Part shown: positions 33,471-44,018 of the stretch, one piece after another | Position numbering within the stretch: position 1 is the first letter of the stretch | Layout of the letters: every line of letters starts with the position of its first letter | Assembly: GCF_010389155.1 (NCBI RefSeq) | Contig: NC_057762.1 | Location: 8,791,513 to 8,855,512, forward strand | Direction: 5' to 3' | Length of the DNA: 64,000 bases | DNA from: Erigeron canadensis | Taxonomy: Eukaryota > Streptophyta > Magnoliopsida > Asterales > Asteraceae | The notes under the pieces: model-generated | The model's database searches: none | Seen by the model: the letters and a program-made list of their open reading frames with translations, nothing else | What the model was told of the DNA's origin: nothing | Made by a program: the position numbers and the translations under genes

Positions 33471-36400
33471 TTACATTGCGAGTTTTGTGAACTTGGCCAC
33501 AAAAAGGCCACTAGTTCTAGAAGTCAGTGGATCAAAACGCAAAGTCTTTGGTATCCGCCCACTCTTGCAAGGCCAAGATTTGGACCCGTCTATTTCAACC
33601 AACTCTGCATATAGCAGATAAAAGCTCATTTCCATTCTAAGCAAAAATATAATCAATAACGAACAGGATGGGGGTGAGAAAAGGCCATATTACCAGCAGA
33701 TACATTCAGTGAAAGAAATTTCTCAACCACGTCCTCATTCTGAGCAGAAGTTAAACTATTTCATAAGAGCATTACAAAGGATATTAGATAGTCAACATTT
33801 GGTCAATAAAATGTAAGGTACCGATAATTAGAAACTCAGAGTGTAAGTGGTAGCATGACCTACCTGCAAGTGCTGTAAACAAGGTAGCCTCCCACTTTTA
33901 ATAATTTGAAACCATTCGTTAAAAGCCCAAACTGCATCAAGCCAATTGCTCAAACATGGGATTAAAGATGTGAAACTTGAGTCTTCTGTAAGATGGGATA
34001 AATTTTATATCAAAAGGAACGAGTATATTATGATAATCAGTTTTACCTGAAGAACAGTCAAATCATCGGTTCTATCTGCATCCAAGACACGCCGCTCTAG
34101 AGTTGACCATCCCCAGTTGTCAAACTTCTGTATGTGTTTGATTGAACCATCATGTGTGCACTCTGCATCCACAAGTACCTGAATTTTTAAGTTTCAAAAA
34201 GAACCTTAGCTCGATTGAACAGCAAAAGGTAAAAAAAATAATATGACACAGAAAGGTCCTACCTTATCATAACCATTTCTTGATATATCGTGGCTAGAAA
34301 CAATTTGAAACAATTTAGATTTACTCAAACCAACAACCCCGGAATGCCGACCATAATATATCATCTCCGGATCTTGATTGTGTTGAATCAATTGCATAGA
34401 GCCCTTTTCTCGTTCTTTAACTGCCTTTTTCCTTTCCTTCCATGGCCTCCTAGATGTCCACTCCTTGTATAAAACATCATCTCCATCCATATCAAATTCC
34501 CTGTTGTCCACTACAATTAATGTAACTTTAAACCCAGAAATACATACCACATGTAGACTCGAAAAATGCAAAAATATATGAGCAAGAAGTATTACAAGAT
34601 GTAAACTCAGAATGAACCCGGATAGGGATTAGAGAAAATGAAACTCCATCAGCGACGAATAGACGACAGTGATCTCCAAGTGAATATTTCTGGATCAAAT
34701 TTCTACAAGCAGCTAACCGATGTCTGGCCACATCAACACCAGTTACAGAACCCGAGTTTCCAAGGATTTCTAATACCATACAAAGTTTAGCACCTGCATA
34801 CAGATATAAGGGACAAATGAATTATGCAGAGGTAGCAAACACAATCCATTTACTTATAACGGGTCACTTCAGTTGTGTTTTGTTTCTACCAGCCAACAAG
34901 TCAGGCCAAATAATATACATTTAACTAAAATAATAATAATAATATAAAGCTTTAAAAGAAATGGGTTAGATGTGTCAAAAACACAGTTGCTTTTAATGCA
35001 TACAACTTTCTAAATCATTTACAGAAAGATAAAACTTGGGAAAGAGAGTGCTAGGGGTGGATTTCCCAACCTGCACAAATTTTATCCATTTGATCTATTA
35101 CCCAAGCTGCCCGATCGACCCATTTTCCCACCTCAAAAACTACGCAGCAATTAACTAATGAAAATGGAAATACAACTCATAACCTTTAAAAAATCACATA
35201 TTTTACCTGGAGCAGCACAAAGATCAAGAACATGATCACCAGGTGATATATTAAGAGCTGAAACAGCGGCTCCAGATGCTGCATCAATTCCATACATCTG
35301 ATTACGAAACAAAATATAAATTACAAATGGCCAACATTACAAAATGGTGTTTGTTACATATCAAAATATAATCTAGCTATTAGTGTAATAAATGATACTA
35401 GATGGACAGAAAGTGACACGTTAGATGATTTGTTACGTTGGTTGGAGGTTTGGAGCATTATACAATATATATAGATACATATGTCATGAATACAATCAGA
35501 TATTGAATTGATAAACTTCTTCCTCTCTGAATTCCTTCTTCTGTGATTTCCACTCTATCAATTGGTATCAGAGCCACCGATCCTCCGGCATGCTTTCGGT
35601 TCCGACTCCGATTAGGTTTCTGATTAAGATTCCGGCGACTACTTGATTCCCTTTCTCCTTAAAATCAGTAGCAATTGGAACTCTTGTTCGCCTTCTTTTT
35701 CGTGAGATTATCTCCAGTGAACTCTTTGTTCTCCGGTGTCCTATTCAAAAAAAAAAAAAAAAAAAAAAACTTCTGTAGTTTTGTGGGTTTGGAATCTGCA
35801 ATTAGGGCAACAAAAATCAGATTTCAAGATTTCGCTTAATAGTCTAGAATTCAGATCAATGTTCTGGCAATACTGATTCTTCAAGAACAATGATAGAGGA
35901 GATAGAATCCATCAGACAAATAGGTACAATTTTTGACTACTGCATTGTTTTTCAAGATTGGTTCAAACGAGTTCAGATTTCTGAGGAATTTAGTGATTTA
36001 TATGGTGTATATCTCTTTATCTGTGGATTAGAACCTGAAATTAGGGATACATTTGTTGATTGGCATCAATATAGTTGCAATAGGATTGAAGATGTGATTT
36101 CTCTTGCTATGAAGATAGATGCTAATGGTTTACGAGATTCATTTTCACCATTTGATCCTACATCCTCGTTTTACAAAAAAGAATTGGAATTTGATTTTCG
36201 AATAAGACTTGATGAGATAATGAAAGACAATGGGTTTTTTAAGAATGGTGAAATTCCCAAAATGGGTGAGGATCTTGTTCAAGATGTAGTGGTTGGTTTT
36301 AATAAAACTGAAAGGGAACGTGAAAATGGGATTAATGCCTACAAGATGTTTGATGAAATTCCTGAAAGAGTTCATGATGATATTAGGACTGAAATTGAGG

Positions 36401-39400
36401 CTCAATATAATGATATATCTATTTGTGAGACTCTTTTAAGTGAAATTCCTGCGTAAAACAGTGTGATGCTAGCGATTAATGAGTATAAAAATGGTGTTAC
36501 TAGTATGATGGATCATAATGTGCTTGTTGAAATGGATGCTAGTAGTAATGTTGTTTCTGGATATATTACAGCTGAAATTGGAGGATTAAGTCATGGTGTG
36601 GTTATAGATTTCCACATCTTCAGAGATAGTGTGTTGTATGTATGCGATTTTGGGGACAAAAATCTTTGAAGAAGGGAGTATTAGGTATGGGAGTGGTTAT
36701 TCACAATTTTGGTTGGAAACCGGGATGGCTTCATTGTTTAGATGGTGTAGTAATTACTCTGGGAATTGTCAATGAATTAAAAATTCTCAAGAGCATAGAG
36801 GAAGTCAGGCTTGATGTTGTTGTTTCTGTTACAAGTTTTGGATTGTTGAGTAAAAGTGACAGGATGAAAAGGATGTTTGTGTTTAGTAATATAGAGTTTG
36901 ATCAGTCTTCTAAGGATTCATTCTGATGGAAACCAGGTTGGAGGTGTTTTGTGAGGGTCAATAAGGAGATGCATGTAGTGTCAAGTTCTGTTGTGTTGTA
37001 TGGACCTATTGGTACTTTGGTAGTAATGATTTGAAGGAGAAGGTTGGCAGTGAAAGTAGTTTTCTTGAGGATATTGGTGGTCATTGTGTTGATAAAGAAG
37101 ATGGGAAAGATCATGAAGAACATAGACTGATTAGTAATAAAGAGGATATGCATATTGAGAATGAATTTGTTGCTAATATGAATGCAGCAATGGAGAGTAA
37201 TGGTGTTGATCAGGATGTAAAAGGTTGTGTTAGGAAAAAGTATGGTCCTGTTGGTTTTATGGTTTTCGGGAAATTGGAAGCAACACCCATAGCTTGTTGT
37301 GGAATCTGTCATCGCCTGGTGCATTGTCATTATAAGAGAATGAGTGACATAAGGTATTTACAACTTCAACTTTATAATCATCTGACGTACAAATGTGTCA
37401 TATGTCGGGAAGAATGCTACCAGATTTGGTATCATGAAGGTTTTGTTCAGGAGGGGTGGGAATGGAGACATAGCTGAGCAGGTTTTAGTTGCTAATCTAA
37501 AGGCTGTTACTAGACTGTCAACGCGAGAAGAATTACTTGCTATTTCATATTATTCTAATAATGGACCTCCTCCAAAGAAAGTCTATCACCAATCGTCAAA
37601 ATTTGGGAGAACGGTACAGGGTGATTATCAATCAAGGGGATACTTTATGAACGCTTATATAAATAAAGATGTGCAGACTAATAGATTTGGGGAACTGGAT
37701 GTTACAAGTTTGGATGAGATAGTGTGGCCAGTCAATCAAGAAGATCTAAATCGAAGACAGGTTGAGTTTCCAGTGGAAACAAATGGCGCACTCTTGAGGG
37801 AAAGAATAAAATGTTACAAGAAACATCGAATGGAGCTCATGGATGATATGGATGATTCTGGAAAAATAGGTGTCCTATCCAAGGAAACTAGAGGACCACG
37901 GTTAGTTTTGGATGGTAGAAATAGAAATGTAGTAAGTTCTTCCAGACTTCTTGATAACCATTTGCATGATGAAGATGCAAAACAGAAGGGATCCTTACAA
38001 ACTTTTCAAAACATGGAAGCTGCCAAAGAACTCAGTTCGCAGATTGATAGGGATATCAATAATATAGAGATTGTGATTAGAAAAGATGATGGAACGGCTG
38101 ACAGGTTAAAAGTTGTGATTAAAGAAGAGGATGGAACTGCTGACAGTTTTAAAACTAGAAGTTGGACGGCTTGTTTCTTCATAACTGCAACCGCAAGCCT
38201 TGAAAAGCTAGCATTTCATGGAATGAATGCTAATGTGTTGCTCAAATGCAAGTTAAATTCGATCAAGACAGTGATACAGCCTCAAAAATATTCATCAAAT
38301 TGGATTGAGGCAGGCTACCTTACCCCATTGTTTGGAGCGCTATTTACTGATCATGTTGAGAAATATTGGGCTTCTAATGCAATTCATGATCAGATTATAA
38401 TATGTATCATAGTCCTTTTGGTGACAATAGCAAGTGGGGAACATGAAGAATTACTCTCAACTGGTCCTTTCCAGATTCCAATTTTTGAGGGCAAAAATTG
38501 CTTAAGAGGGAAGTATTGTTACATATCAAAATATAATCTAGCTATTAGTGTAATAAATGATACTAGAGGGACGGAAAGTGACAAGTTAGATGATTTGTTA
38601 CGTTGGTTGGAGCATTATACAATATATATAAATACATATGTCAAGAATACAATCAGATATTGAATTGATAAACTTCTTCTTCCTCTCGGAATTCCTTCTT
38701 CTGTGATTTCCACTCTATCAGTGTTGGATATATATAGCATGAGACGATGATTCTCAATACAATCAAGCAAATTAGCTCTTTCAAAATCTTGTTACAGATG
38801 GAAAAGTTATAGTAACATACTTAAATTTTATATTTACAAATAAATAAGAATGTCAATAAACTTACTTTTAAGTTTTAACAACCGATTAAGTCCCTATAGA
38901 AATGTAGCATATAAAAATGTTAGGGCTTAAGGCATGCGAATGTAATGGATTTTGGCCAAATTTTTCTTGTATTAAAAAAACTTTCAAAATGTTCATTTGA
39001 TGTAAAGAAGCTACAAACCGTTAACGTTACATGTGTAAGTTAACGAAAAATCCATTAAGTTTGTAGTTTGAGGCCCATTTTGGAGATGTCAAACTTCCGT
39101 TCAAATTATCTCGACAACGTTACAAGCTACATAGAACCAAAAGTATTTATGAACTTGTTCAATTCGGGTGGTAATATTACCTTTCCTTCCTGGTATGCCT
39201 TTGAGCTAGCAATCTGAATGTCTGGTGGTAACGAATAAAAACCCGGCAGCCATTCAACTTTCTCGAGCTTACATTTAATTTCGGCTTCAATTGCCTCGAG
39301 TTGATCCTCACATCCAGGCTTTAATCTTCATATATTTCACAAATCATATACATAAGAATGTAAAAAGAGAGAACCAAAAAAAAAAAAAGTTTGGGCCTTT

Positions 39401-39713
39401 GGGGGAGTATGTTAGTCTAGAAAAGGAATTAGGTTTATTTTAACTATTGTTTATTTCTAGGTTTTTAAGATCGAGATTCTACTACTATTATTTATTTATT
39501 AGAATTATAAAAGTTTCATATGGTAGTGAATTACTAATGAACAGAACAGCAGAGAAAATAATGAAAAAAATAATAGGAGGAAGAGAGATACCTAACATAA
39601 CGAGGGGTAAAATGAGAATTGGAGGTATAATAAATAGATGGGTCGATTTCGTTCTCTTTTAGAAACTGAAGGAATGCATCCGGCAGTGGTAGCTGCTTTG
39701 AGTTTGCTTCCAT
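33471..39713 (-). CDS. NOL1/NOP2/Sun-family RNA (cytosine-5) methyltransferase
   Basis: Nine exons on the minus strand: 39713-39592, 39325-39181, 35297-35207, 34793-34596, 34510-34263, 34178-34047, 33931-33864, 33755-33694, 33604-33471; frame is kept throughout, giving 399 residues. Motifs in order: LPDAFLQFLKENEIDPSIY and TPRYVRLKPG (N-terminal part), GIDAASGAAV, the SAM site LDLCAAPGAK, VTGVDVARHRL, then LVDAECTHDGS at the motif IV position and GGYLVYSTCSLTSAQNEDVV with the catalytic-type TC motif, ending SGRIPKTLRFDP and TSGLFVAKFTKL. The motif IV Pro-Cys of typical family members is Glu-Cys here. The exon 4 end at 34596 was chosen over a nearer GT because it restores frame. Start chosen at the first in-frame ATG. 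Intron 2 contains a 3.4-kb LTR element in the opposite orientation. RNA target not known. Confidence 0.88.
35352..35560 (+). repeat. 5' LTR of the intronic element
   Basis: 209 bp, TG...CA ends, followed two bases later by the primer-binding site. Carries an 8-bp insertion (GTTTGGAG) relative to the 3' LTR. Confidence 0.92.
35890..36456 (+). CDS. Gag-like protein of the intronic LTR element
   Basis: 188 codons opening MIEEIESIRQIGTIFDYC. The segment IGTIFDYCIVFQDWFKRVQ, then YLFICGLEPEIRDTF with a following VISLAMKID, has the pattern of plant retrotransposon gag (core helices with 'GL.PEIR'). One in-frame stop at 36454 is followed by 68 more open codons, so the protein is probably shortened. 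No zinc knuckle is attached. Function in particle formation is inferred from the family pattern only. Confidence 0.6.
   Translation: MIEEIESIRQIGTIFDYCIVFQDWFKRVQISEEFSDLYGVYLFICGLEPEIRDTFVDWHQYSCNRIEDVISLAMKIDANGLRDSFSPFDPTSSFYKKELEFDFRIRLDEIMKDNGFFKNGEIPKMGEDLVQDVVVGFNKTERERENGINAYKMFDEIPERVHDDIRTEIEAQYNDISICETLLSEIPA
37031..38663 (+). pseudogene. Unrecognised internal frames of the intronic LTR element
   Basis: Two overlapping frames. The first (37031-37477) is acidic at its start and ends with a Cys/His cluster (CCGICHRLVHCHYK, then CVICREECYQIWYH) that loosely recalls a zinc-binding finger. The second (37395-38663) encodes 422 residues and runs into the 3' LTR, with RGPRLVLDGRNRNV and two similar IVIRKDDGTAD / VVIKEEDGTAD repeats. 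Neither resembles pol. They could be a decayed element gene or captured host sequence. Confidence 0.4.
38517..38720 (+). repeat. 3' LTR of the intronic element
   Basis: 204 bp, same ends as the 5' LTR, preceded by a purine tract and followed by the GTGTT duplication. Confidence 0.92.
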
Positions 39714-40287
39714 GAGATTAGGCCCTAATTTCTCATGGTCTGTTTCCAATAACCTACCTTTGATGAAAGAAAAAGAAAAATAAAACAGAAGAGGAATTTA
39801 GACTTATTTACAAATGTGGTCTCTTGGTTTACGCATTTTCTGAATCTGGTCCTTGTCTCGATTTAGTTTTTGCAAGTTTGATCACTTCGTTCTATCATAT
39901 TTTTTTTAGTGGACTCTCCTCTAAACTAATAAAACTAGAATTATAATCGTGCAATGAACCATAAAATAAAAAATAAAATTTTCTCTTAAAAGGTGAATTA
40001 TATATTTGTTTATATTTTATTTATATGTTTGTAAATACGTAAAAATCAAGTTACATATGAATAATGGGTAAGTAAGCAACAAGTTGCGCCGTTATCCCAT
40101 TTTGAATAAAATAAAATATATTCTACTGAATACAAATAGATTGTTATTCCTTTTGCCAAGCACTACCTACCCAGTCCAAAATCATCTTTTCTTCACAATT
40201 TCTACAAGGCTGAATTTCTCATTGCTTATAACCTTCCACAACTTTGGTAATATTTTTAACTTTCAAGCCCAAAAGTGACTCACTTAT
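39714..40287. other. 5' flank of the methyltransferase gene
   Basis: AT-rich, no gene recognised. Some in-frame codons continue upstream of 39713 without an ATG, so the true start could only be further up if an extra exon exists. Confidence 0.5.
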
Positions 40288-40459
40288 GAGAAAAGGTTAG
40301 GTAAAGCATGTAGTACCTATCTTAGGTAAAGCAAGAGGGTTTATGTCAAATTCAGGAGAGGTTATGTATTTTATCAAATTCAAAAGTTTAATCTGTAACT
40401 TTTTTTAATGTGGCAGTAACTAAGCTTAGGTAAAGTTTACAGTACAGATCATTTTTCCA
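40288..40459. mobile_element. hAT-like MITE, copy 2 (172 bp)
   Basis: Homologous to 25432-25602. Exact 8-bp duplication TCACTTAT at 40280-40287 and 40460-40467. Inverted ends are short and imperfect (GAGAAAAGG and CATTTTTCC). Confidence 0.7.
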
Positions 40460-41148
40460 TCACTTATACATCTTATTATTGCTTTTTCATTTATTTTTCC
40501 CCCCTAAACAATCTATTATTCATCTCTTGCCAAATCAGGTTAACAGTGACACTTATTATTAACGTTCCTATTACATTCTTAACGGCATTGCTTGGACAAT
40601 TTATAGCCATTTCATTAATAATATTCATCCAATCTATAGATATCTCTTTGGAGATGGTGTCTTTTATTATTTCTTCCCACACATTCTTAGAAAACAGGAA
40701 AAAATAAGTGTTTGTGAGTGTCAACACGACAACACAACTCTTACATAAGTGACATCTAATATTTATTCTTTCAGACCATAACTCTTTCTTGTTACATAGA
40801 CTATAAATTTTAGTTTTTCAAAAGAAATCAAATTATAGTTTACATAAAATTCATTTAACATAAACATCAAATATAATATTTAAAAAAACAAACACTAATA
40901 TAAACTTACACCATAGGATCAAAAACGATTATATAGTCATATATATATAAATAAAAATATAATATAAACATTAAATAATATAATTATAAAAAATACGAAA
41001 TTTTTAAAATTTAAAATACTATCCATTTATTTAATAGGTAGCAGACATGTGCCTCATTTAAGACTTAGGAACCTGTTTGGTTGGTTTATATTTATCACGT
41101 GTTTTCTTAATAAAATATTTATAAAATAATTCTGTTTGTATGAATTAA
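40460..41148. other. Intergenic sequence before the LINE
   Basis: AT-rich. A minus-strand frame at 40491-40727 reads ...WEEIIKDTISKEISIDWMNIINEMAIN...NVIGTLIISVTVNLIWQEMNNRLFRGEK, which resembles the C-terminal end of plant LINE reverse-transcriptase proteins ('VYLIWQERNNRLF'), so a small LINE remnant may lie here in the opposite orientation. Confidence 0.45.
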
Positions 41149-41164
41149 GTAGTATTATTGTTTG

Positions 41165-42560
41165 AGGCTAGATTGTCTCGTTGGAAAGCTTCAAGTTTAT
41201 CGATTGCTGGCAGAATAACACTTATTAAATCTGTTTTAGAGAGTTTACCTACATATTCATTTTCTCTATTTAAAGCTCCGGTAAAGGTTATTGAATGTTT
41301 AGAGGTTCGTATAAGAAGGTTTCTGTGGGGTAGCACAGTCGAGGGTCGGAAAATACATTGGGTGGCATGGGATAGGGTTGCTTCCCCGGTGGATATGGGT
41401 GGTCTTGGCCAAAGTAAATTAAGGGATACTTGCATTACTTTCTAAATGGCTGTGGAGGTTTAAAAACGAGCCTAACAGCTTATGGAGAAGAGTGATCGGG
41501 GCTATACATGACACAAAGAGAGGCTGGCACCAAGTTCCGGTGAACAAGTACCTACCCGGACATGGAACAACATTGTTAAGTGCTTTGAATCGGATAAGGT
41601 TGATGGCAAAGGGATCAGCTGCCCGCTGAAAGGGAGCGTGGGCAATGGCGAAGACATTAAGTTCTGGTTCGATAATTGGCTTTGTGACGAGCCTCTCAAA
41701 ACGAAATTCCCTCATCTTTTTAAATTAGAGAATAACAAAAAGGCTCGGGTGGCTGATAGGATTAATATGCGCATGGGATATACAAACAGAGTGTGGGAAT
41801 GGACCAAAAATCCGTCCAAATTGGAGGAGTTGGGTGAGCTGGCCAATCTTGAGAATATGCTGAACGGTGTGGTGTTGGGCTCCAGATCGGACAAATGGGT
41901 GTGGTCAGGCAGTAAGGACAATATGTTGACTGTACGCAATGTGAAAGATTTCATTTCGGGCAATCAAGATTATAGTGGCAGGTTCGTGTTCGAATGGTGC
42001 AAATGGGTACCTAAGAAATGTAATATCTTCATGTAGGGGGCGGCAATGGATAGAATTCCACCACTGTTGCTCTTCAAACCCGCAATTGTTTCGTTGAGGA
42101 CCCGATGTGCGTTTTCTGTGGGGAGGATATGGAGACAACAGAACATCTCTTTTGCAAGTGCAGGTTGACTGCCAAATTTTGGCATTTAATTTGTTCAGGG
42201 CTGGTGCAATACATCCCCATTTTTCATCTTCGACGTAAAGGATCTTTTGGTGTTTCATGATCAGCAAAGGAAGAATGATATCGAAAAGTTGGCTATCAAA
42301 GGCATCATCATGGCGAGCTGCTGGTTCATTTGTAAGGCTAGATGTGAGATTAAGTTTGCTAACGCTAGTAGTAACGAGAGAAACATTATTCACAATATCA
42401 GGTCCATGGGGTTCTTGTGGTTCCATAATAGAACAAAAAATGATAGGTTATCTTGGTTCGATTGGTGTTTTTTCAAGCTTGTGTAATTATTTGTACATAT
42501 ATACTGCCGGTGCTTTACCGGAGTGAGTTATTAATAGAAGTTTACTTTTCAAAAAAAAAG
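41165..42560 (+). mobile_element. 5'-truncated LINE (non-LTR retrotransposon), 3' 1.4 kb
   Basis: Encodes the end of an L1-type RT protein: [23 protein letters not shown], then RRFLWGS and IHWVAWDRV, and a zf-RVT region (FVFEWCKWVPKKCN, then C..C and H..C residues in another frame). At least two frame breaks near 41,445 and 42,036 make it a pseudogene copy. It ends in a short poly-A run (42551-42559) and is flanked by an exact 16-bp target duplication, GTAGTATTATTGTTTG, at 41149-41164 and 42561-42576. This confirms insertion by target-primed reverse transcription with 5' truncation. Confidence 0.92.
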
Positions 42561-42758
42561 GTAGTATTATTGTTTGTTTTCCGTATCAAATAAAAAAACA
42601 TTAATCAAAAGAAATGACTAAATTGAATCATGTGGTATTTTGGGGGTTTTTCTTACCTTACACACCTAAAGAAATATGAGGTTTGTTGACATATAGGGTA
42701 AGAATGACAAAACTATACATAAAGGTTATTTGTCAATGAAAACGTCATGCGACACTAA

Positions 42759-43047
42759 GGGCGCGTTTAGTTCACGACATGATTTTGAATGAATGGAATC
42801 TGTTAAAAGAATTGAAATCTGATGGAATGAAATTTGATGGAATGTTTTTCATATTTGAAGATTTAAGTGACGGAAGGAATGAGATTCCTTCCCCTTCCCC
42901 ATGGAATGGAGATTCCATCAAATGAGGGAATGCTTACATTCCAACGGAATGTTATTTCTTCATCATTGAACAAACAAACACACTTAGGAATGAAATTCAA
43001 TTCAAATTCCATCAGATTGTAGCAGAATCTGCGAACCAAACGCGCCC
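42759..43047. mobile_element. Tourist-like MITE (289 bp)
   Basis: Ends GGGCGCGTTTAGTTCACGAC and GCGAACCAAACGCGCCC, with TAA at 42756-42758 and 43048-43050. Same family as 17926-18220 ('atcaaatgagggaatg', 'ttccaacggaatg'). Confidence 0.8.
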
Positions 43048-43149
43048 TAACACATTGCCGGATGTTGGCATAGGCAGTATGTGAACGTTTTATTTGCTAT
43101 ATGTTTTATTAACAATGATGACTATAATTTATTTGCTATATGTAAACTA

Positions 43150-43421
43150 TCTATACTTCTATACTATATTTAAAGAAAATAACATTTTAATTTTATAAAT
43201 GTTGAAAAATATGTAATATTTTCACTTAGCACCCCTTAAAATATTTTCATCTATACTACTCCCTTAACATTAATAATTAAATTACACTATCAATCCTTCA
43301 TCTTTTAAAATATCTCTATTAACCCTTTATATCAATTATCTACACCACTCGACGTCTCATCTACCACCAACAGTCGCAGTCACCATCACATCGTCGCCGT
43401 ATTGCGCGGATAACGTGCTAG
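43150..43421 (+). mobile_element. Small non-autonomous Helitron (272 bp)
   Basis: A|TCTATACTTCTATACTATAT at the left and GCCGTATTGCGCGGATAACGTGCTAG|T at the right in overall layout (split by a short hairpin, CCG...CGG), matching A|TC...CTAG|T. Non-coding; left end uncertain by 8 bp because TCTATACT is repeated. Confidence 0.6.
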
Positions 43422-44018
43422 TAATACTCAGTGATTTTATCGAGTGTAATTTTAGGGGCCTATTTCTTCTTTTTGCCTTGGGCATGATGTTTTTAAGCAT
43501 TTTCGGAGATGGCCATGCACTAACGTGACATTCCAATTTAGATTACATTTTATAAAGTTATAATCTAATGTTGTTATAGTTTATCAATGACAAGTTGACA
43601 ACCCAAAATCATCTTATACAGCAAAAGAAACTAGCACATTGCGCTGCTACAAGGCCCATTACGTATATTGTTAGGGAGGTGAATCATACACCATCTCTTT
43701 TATGCGTAAAACAGATTTTGGTAGCGACATCTAATAAGAAAGTAATGTAAGAATCATCACCTATATTGTTAATCTGTTATGAGGGACGGAGTCTAAAACA
43801 TCAACAACAAAAACGGAAGGGGCAAAACTATCATTCTATAAAACATCCAGGGGCAACATGAAAAAGGTAAAACAGGGGAAACGCAAACTGTTTCATTCGC
43901 GCGCATTTACACATCGGTTTTTCTTACAAACCCTAACATATCTTTGATCTGATCTTCAATTTCCTATAAACATCATGATTTGATCATAAATTTTTTAAAA
44001 TATAAATCACCCAGAATT

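Larger units (their letters stand above)
35352..38720 (+). mobile_element. Complete non-autonomous LTR element (3369 bp) in an intron
   Basis: Two LTRs (209 and 204 bp) start TGTTACATATC and end CTCTATCA. The 5-bp duplication GTGTT flanks them at 35347-35351 and 38721-38725. A primer site TGGTATCAGAGC (35563-35574), matching the initiator-Met tRNA type common in plants, follows the 5' LTR; a purine tract AAGAGGGAAG precedes the 3' LTR. By eye the LTRs differ by six substitutions and two indels (8 and 3 bp), so insertion is not very recent. Internal frames include a gag-like one but no reverse transcriptase or integrase was found, so it must depend on another element (LARD/TR-GAG-like). Confidence 0.92.
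42577..44018. other. Intergenic sequence with a MITE and a small Helitron
   Basis: Apart from the elements at 42759-43047 and 43150-43421 nothing is recognised. The stretch from about 43880 is pyrimidine- and A-rich and probably holds the leader of the ERD7-like gene. Confidence 0.5.

Noticed and set aside
33932..33960. Longer exon 7 of the methyltransferase starting at an AG near 33950
   Set aside because: It would introduce a stop. The acceptor just after GATGCAG keeps frame and the conserved LLTNGFKLLKVGG segment.
34596..34620. Earlier splice donor (GTTCAT) for methyltransferase exon 4 at 34618
   Set aside because: It leaves the following exon out of frame. The donor at 34595 restores frame and gives an 85-bp intron; a third option would need a 37-bp intron.
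37031..37477. Host gene for a zinc-finger protein
   Set aside because: The frame lies wholly between two LTRs with target duplication, so it belongs to the mobile element even if originally captured.
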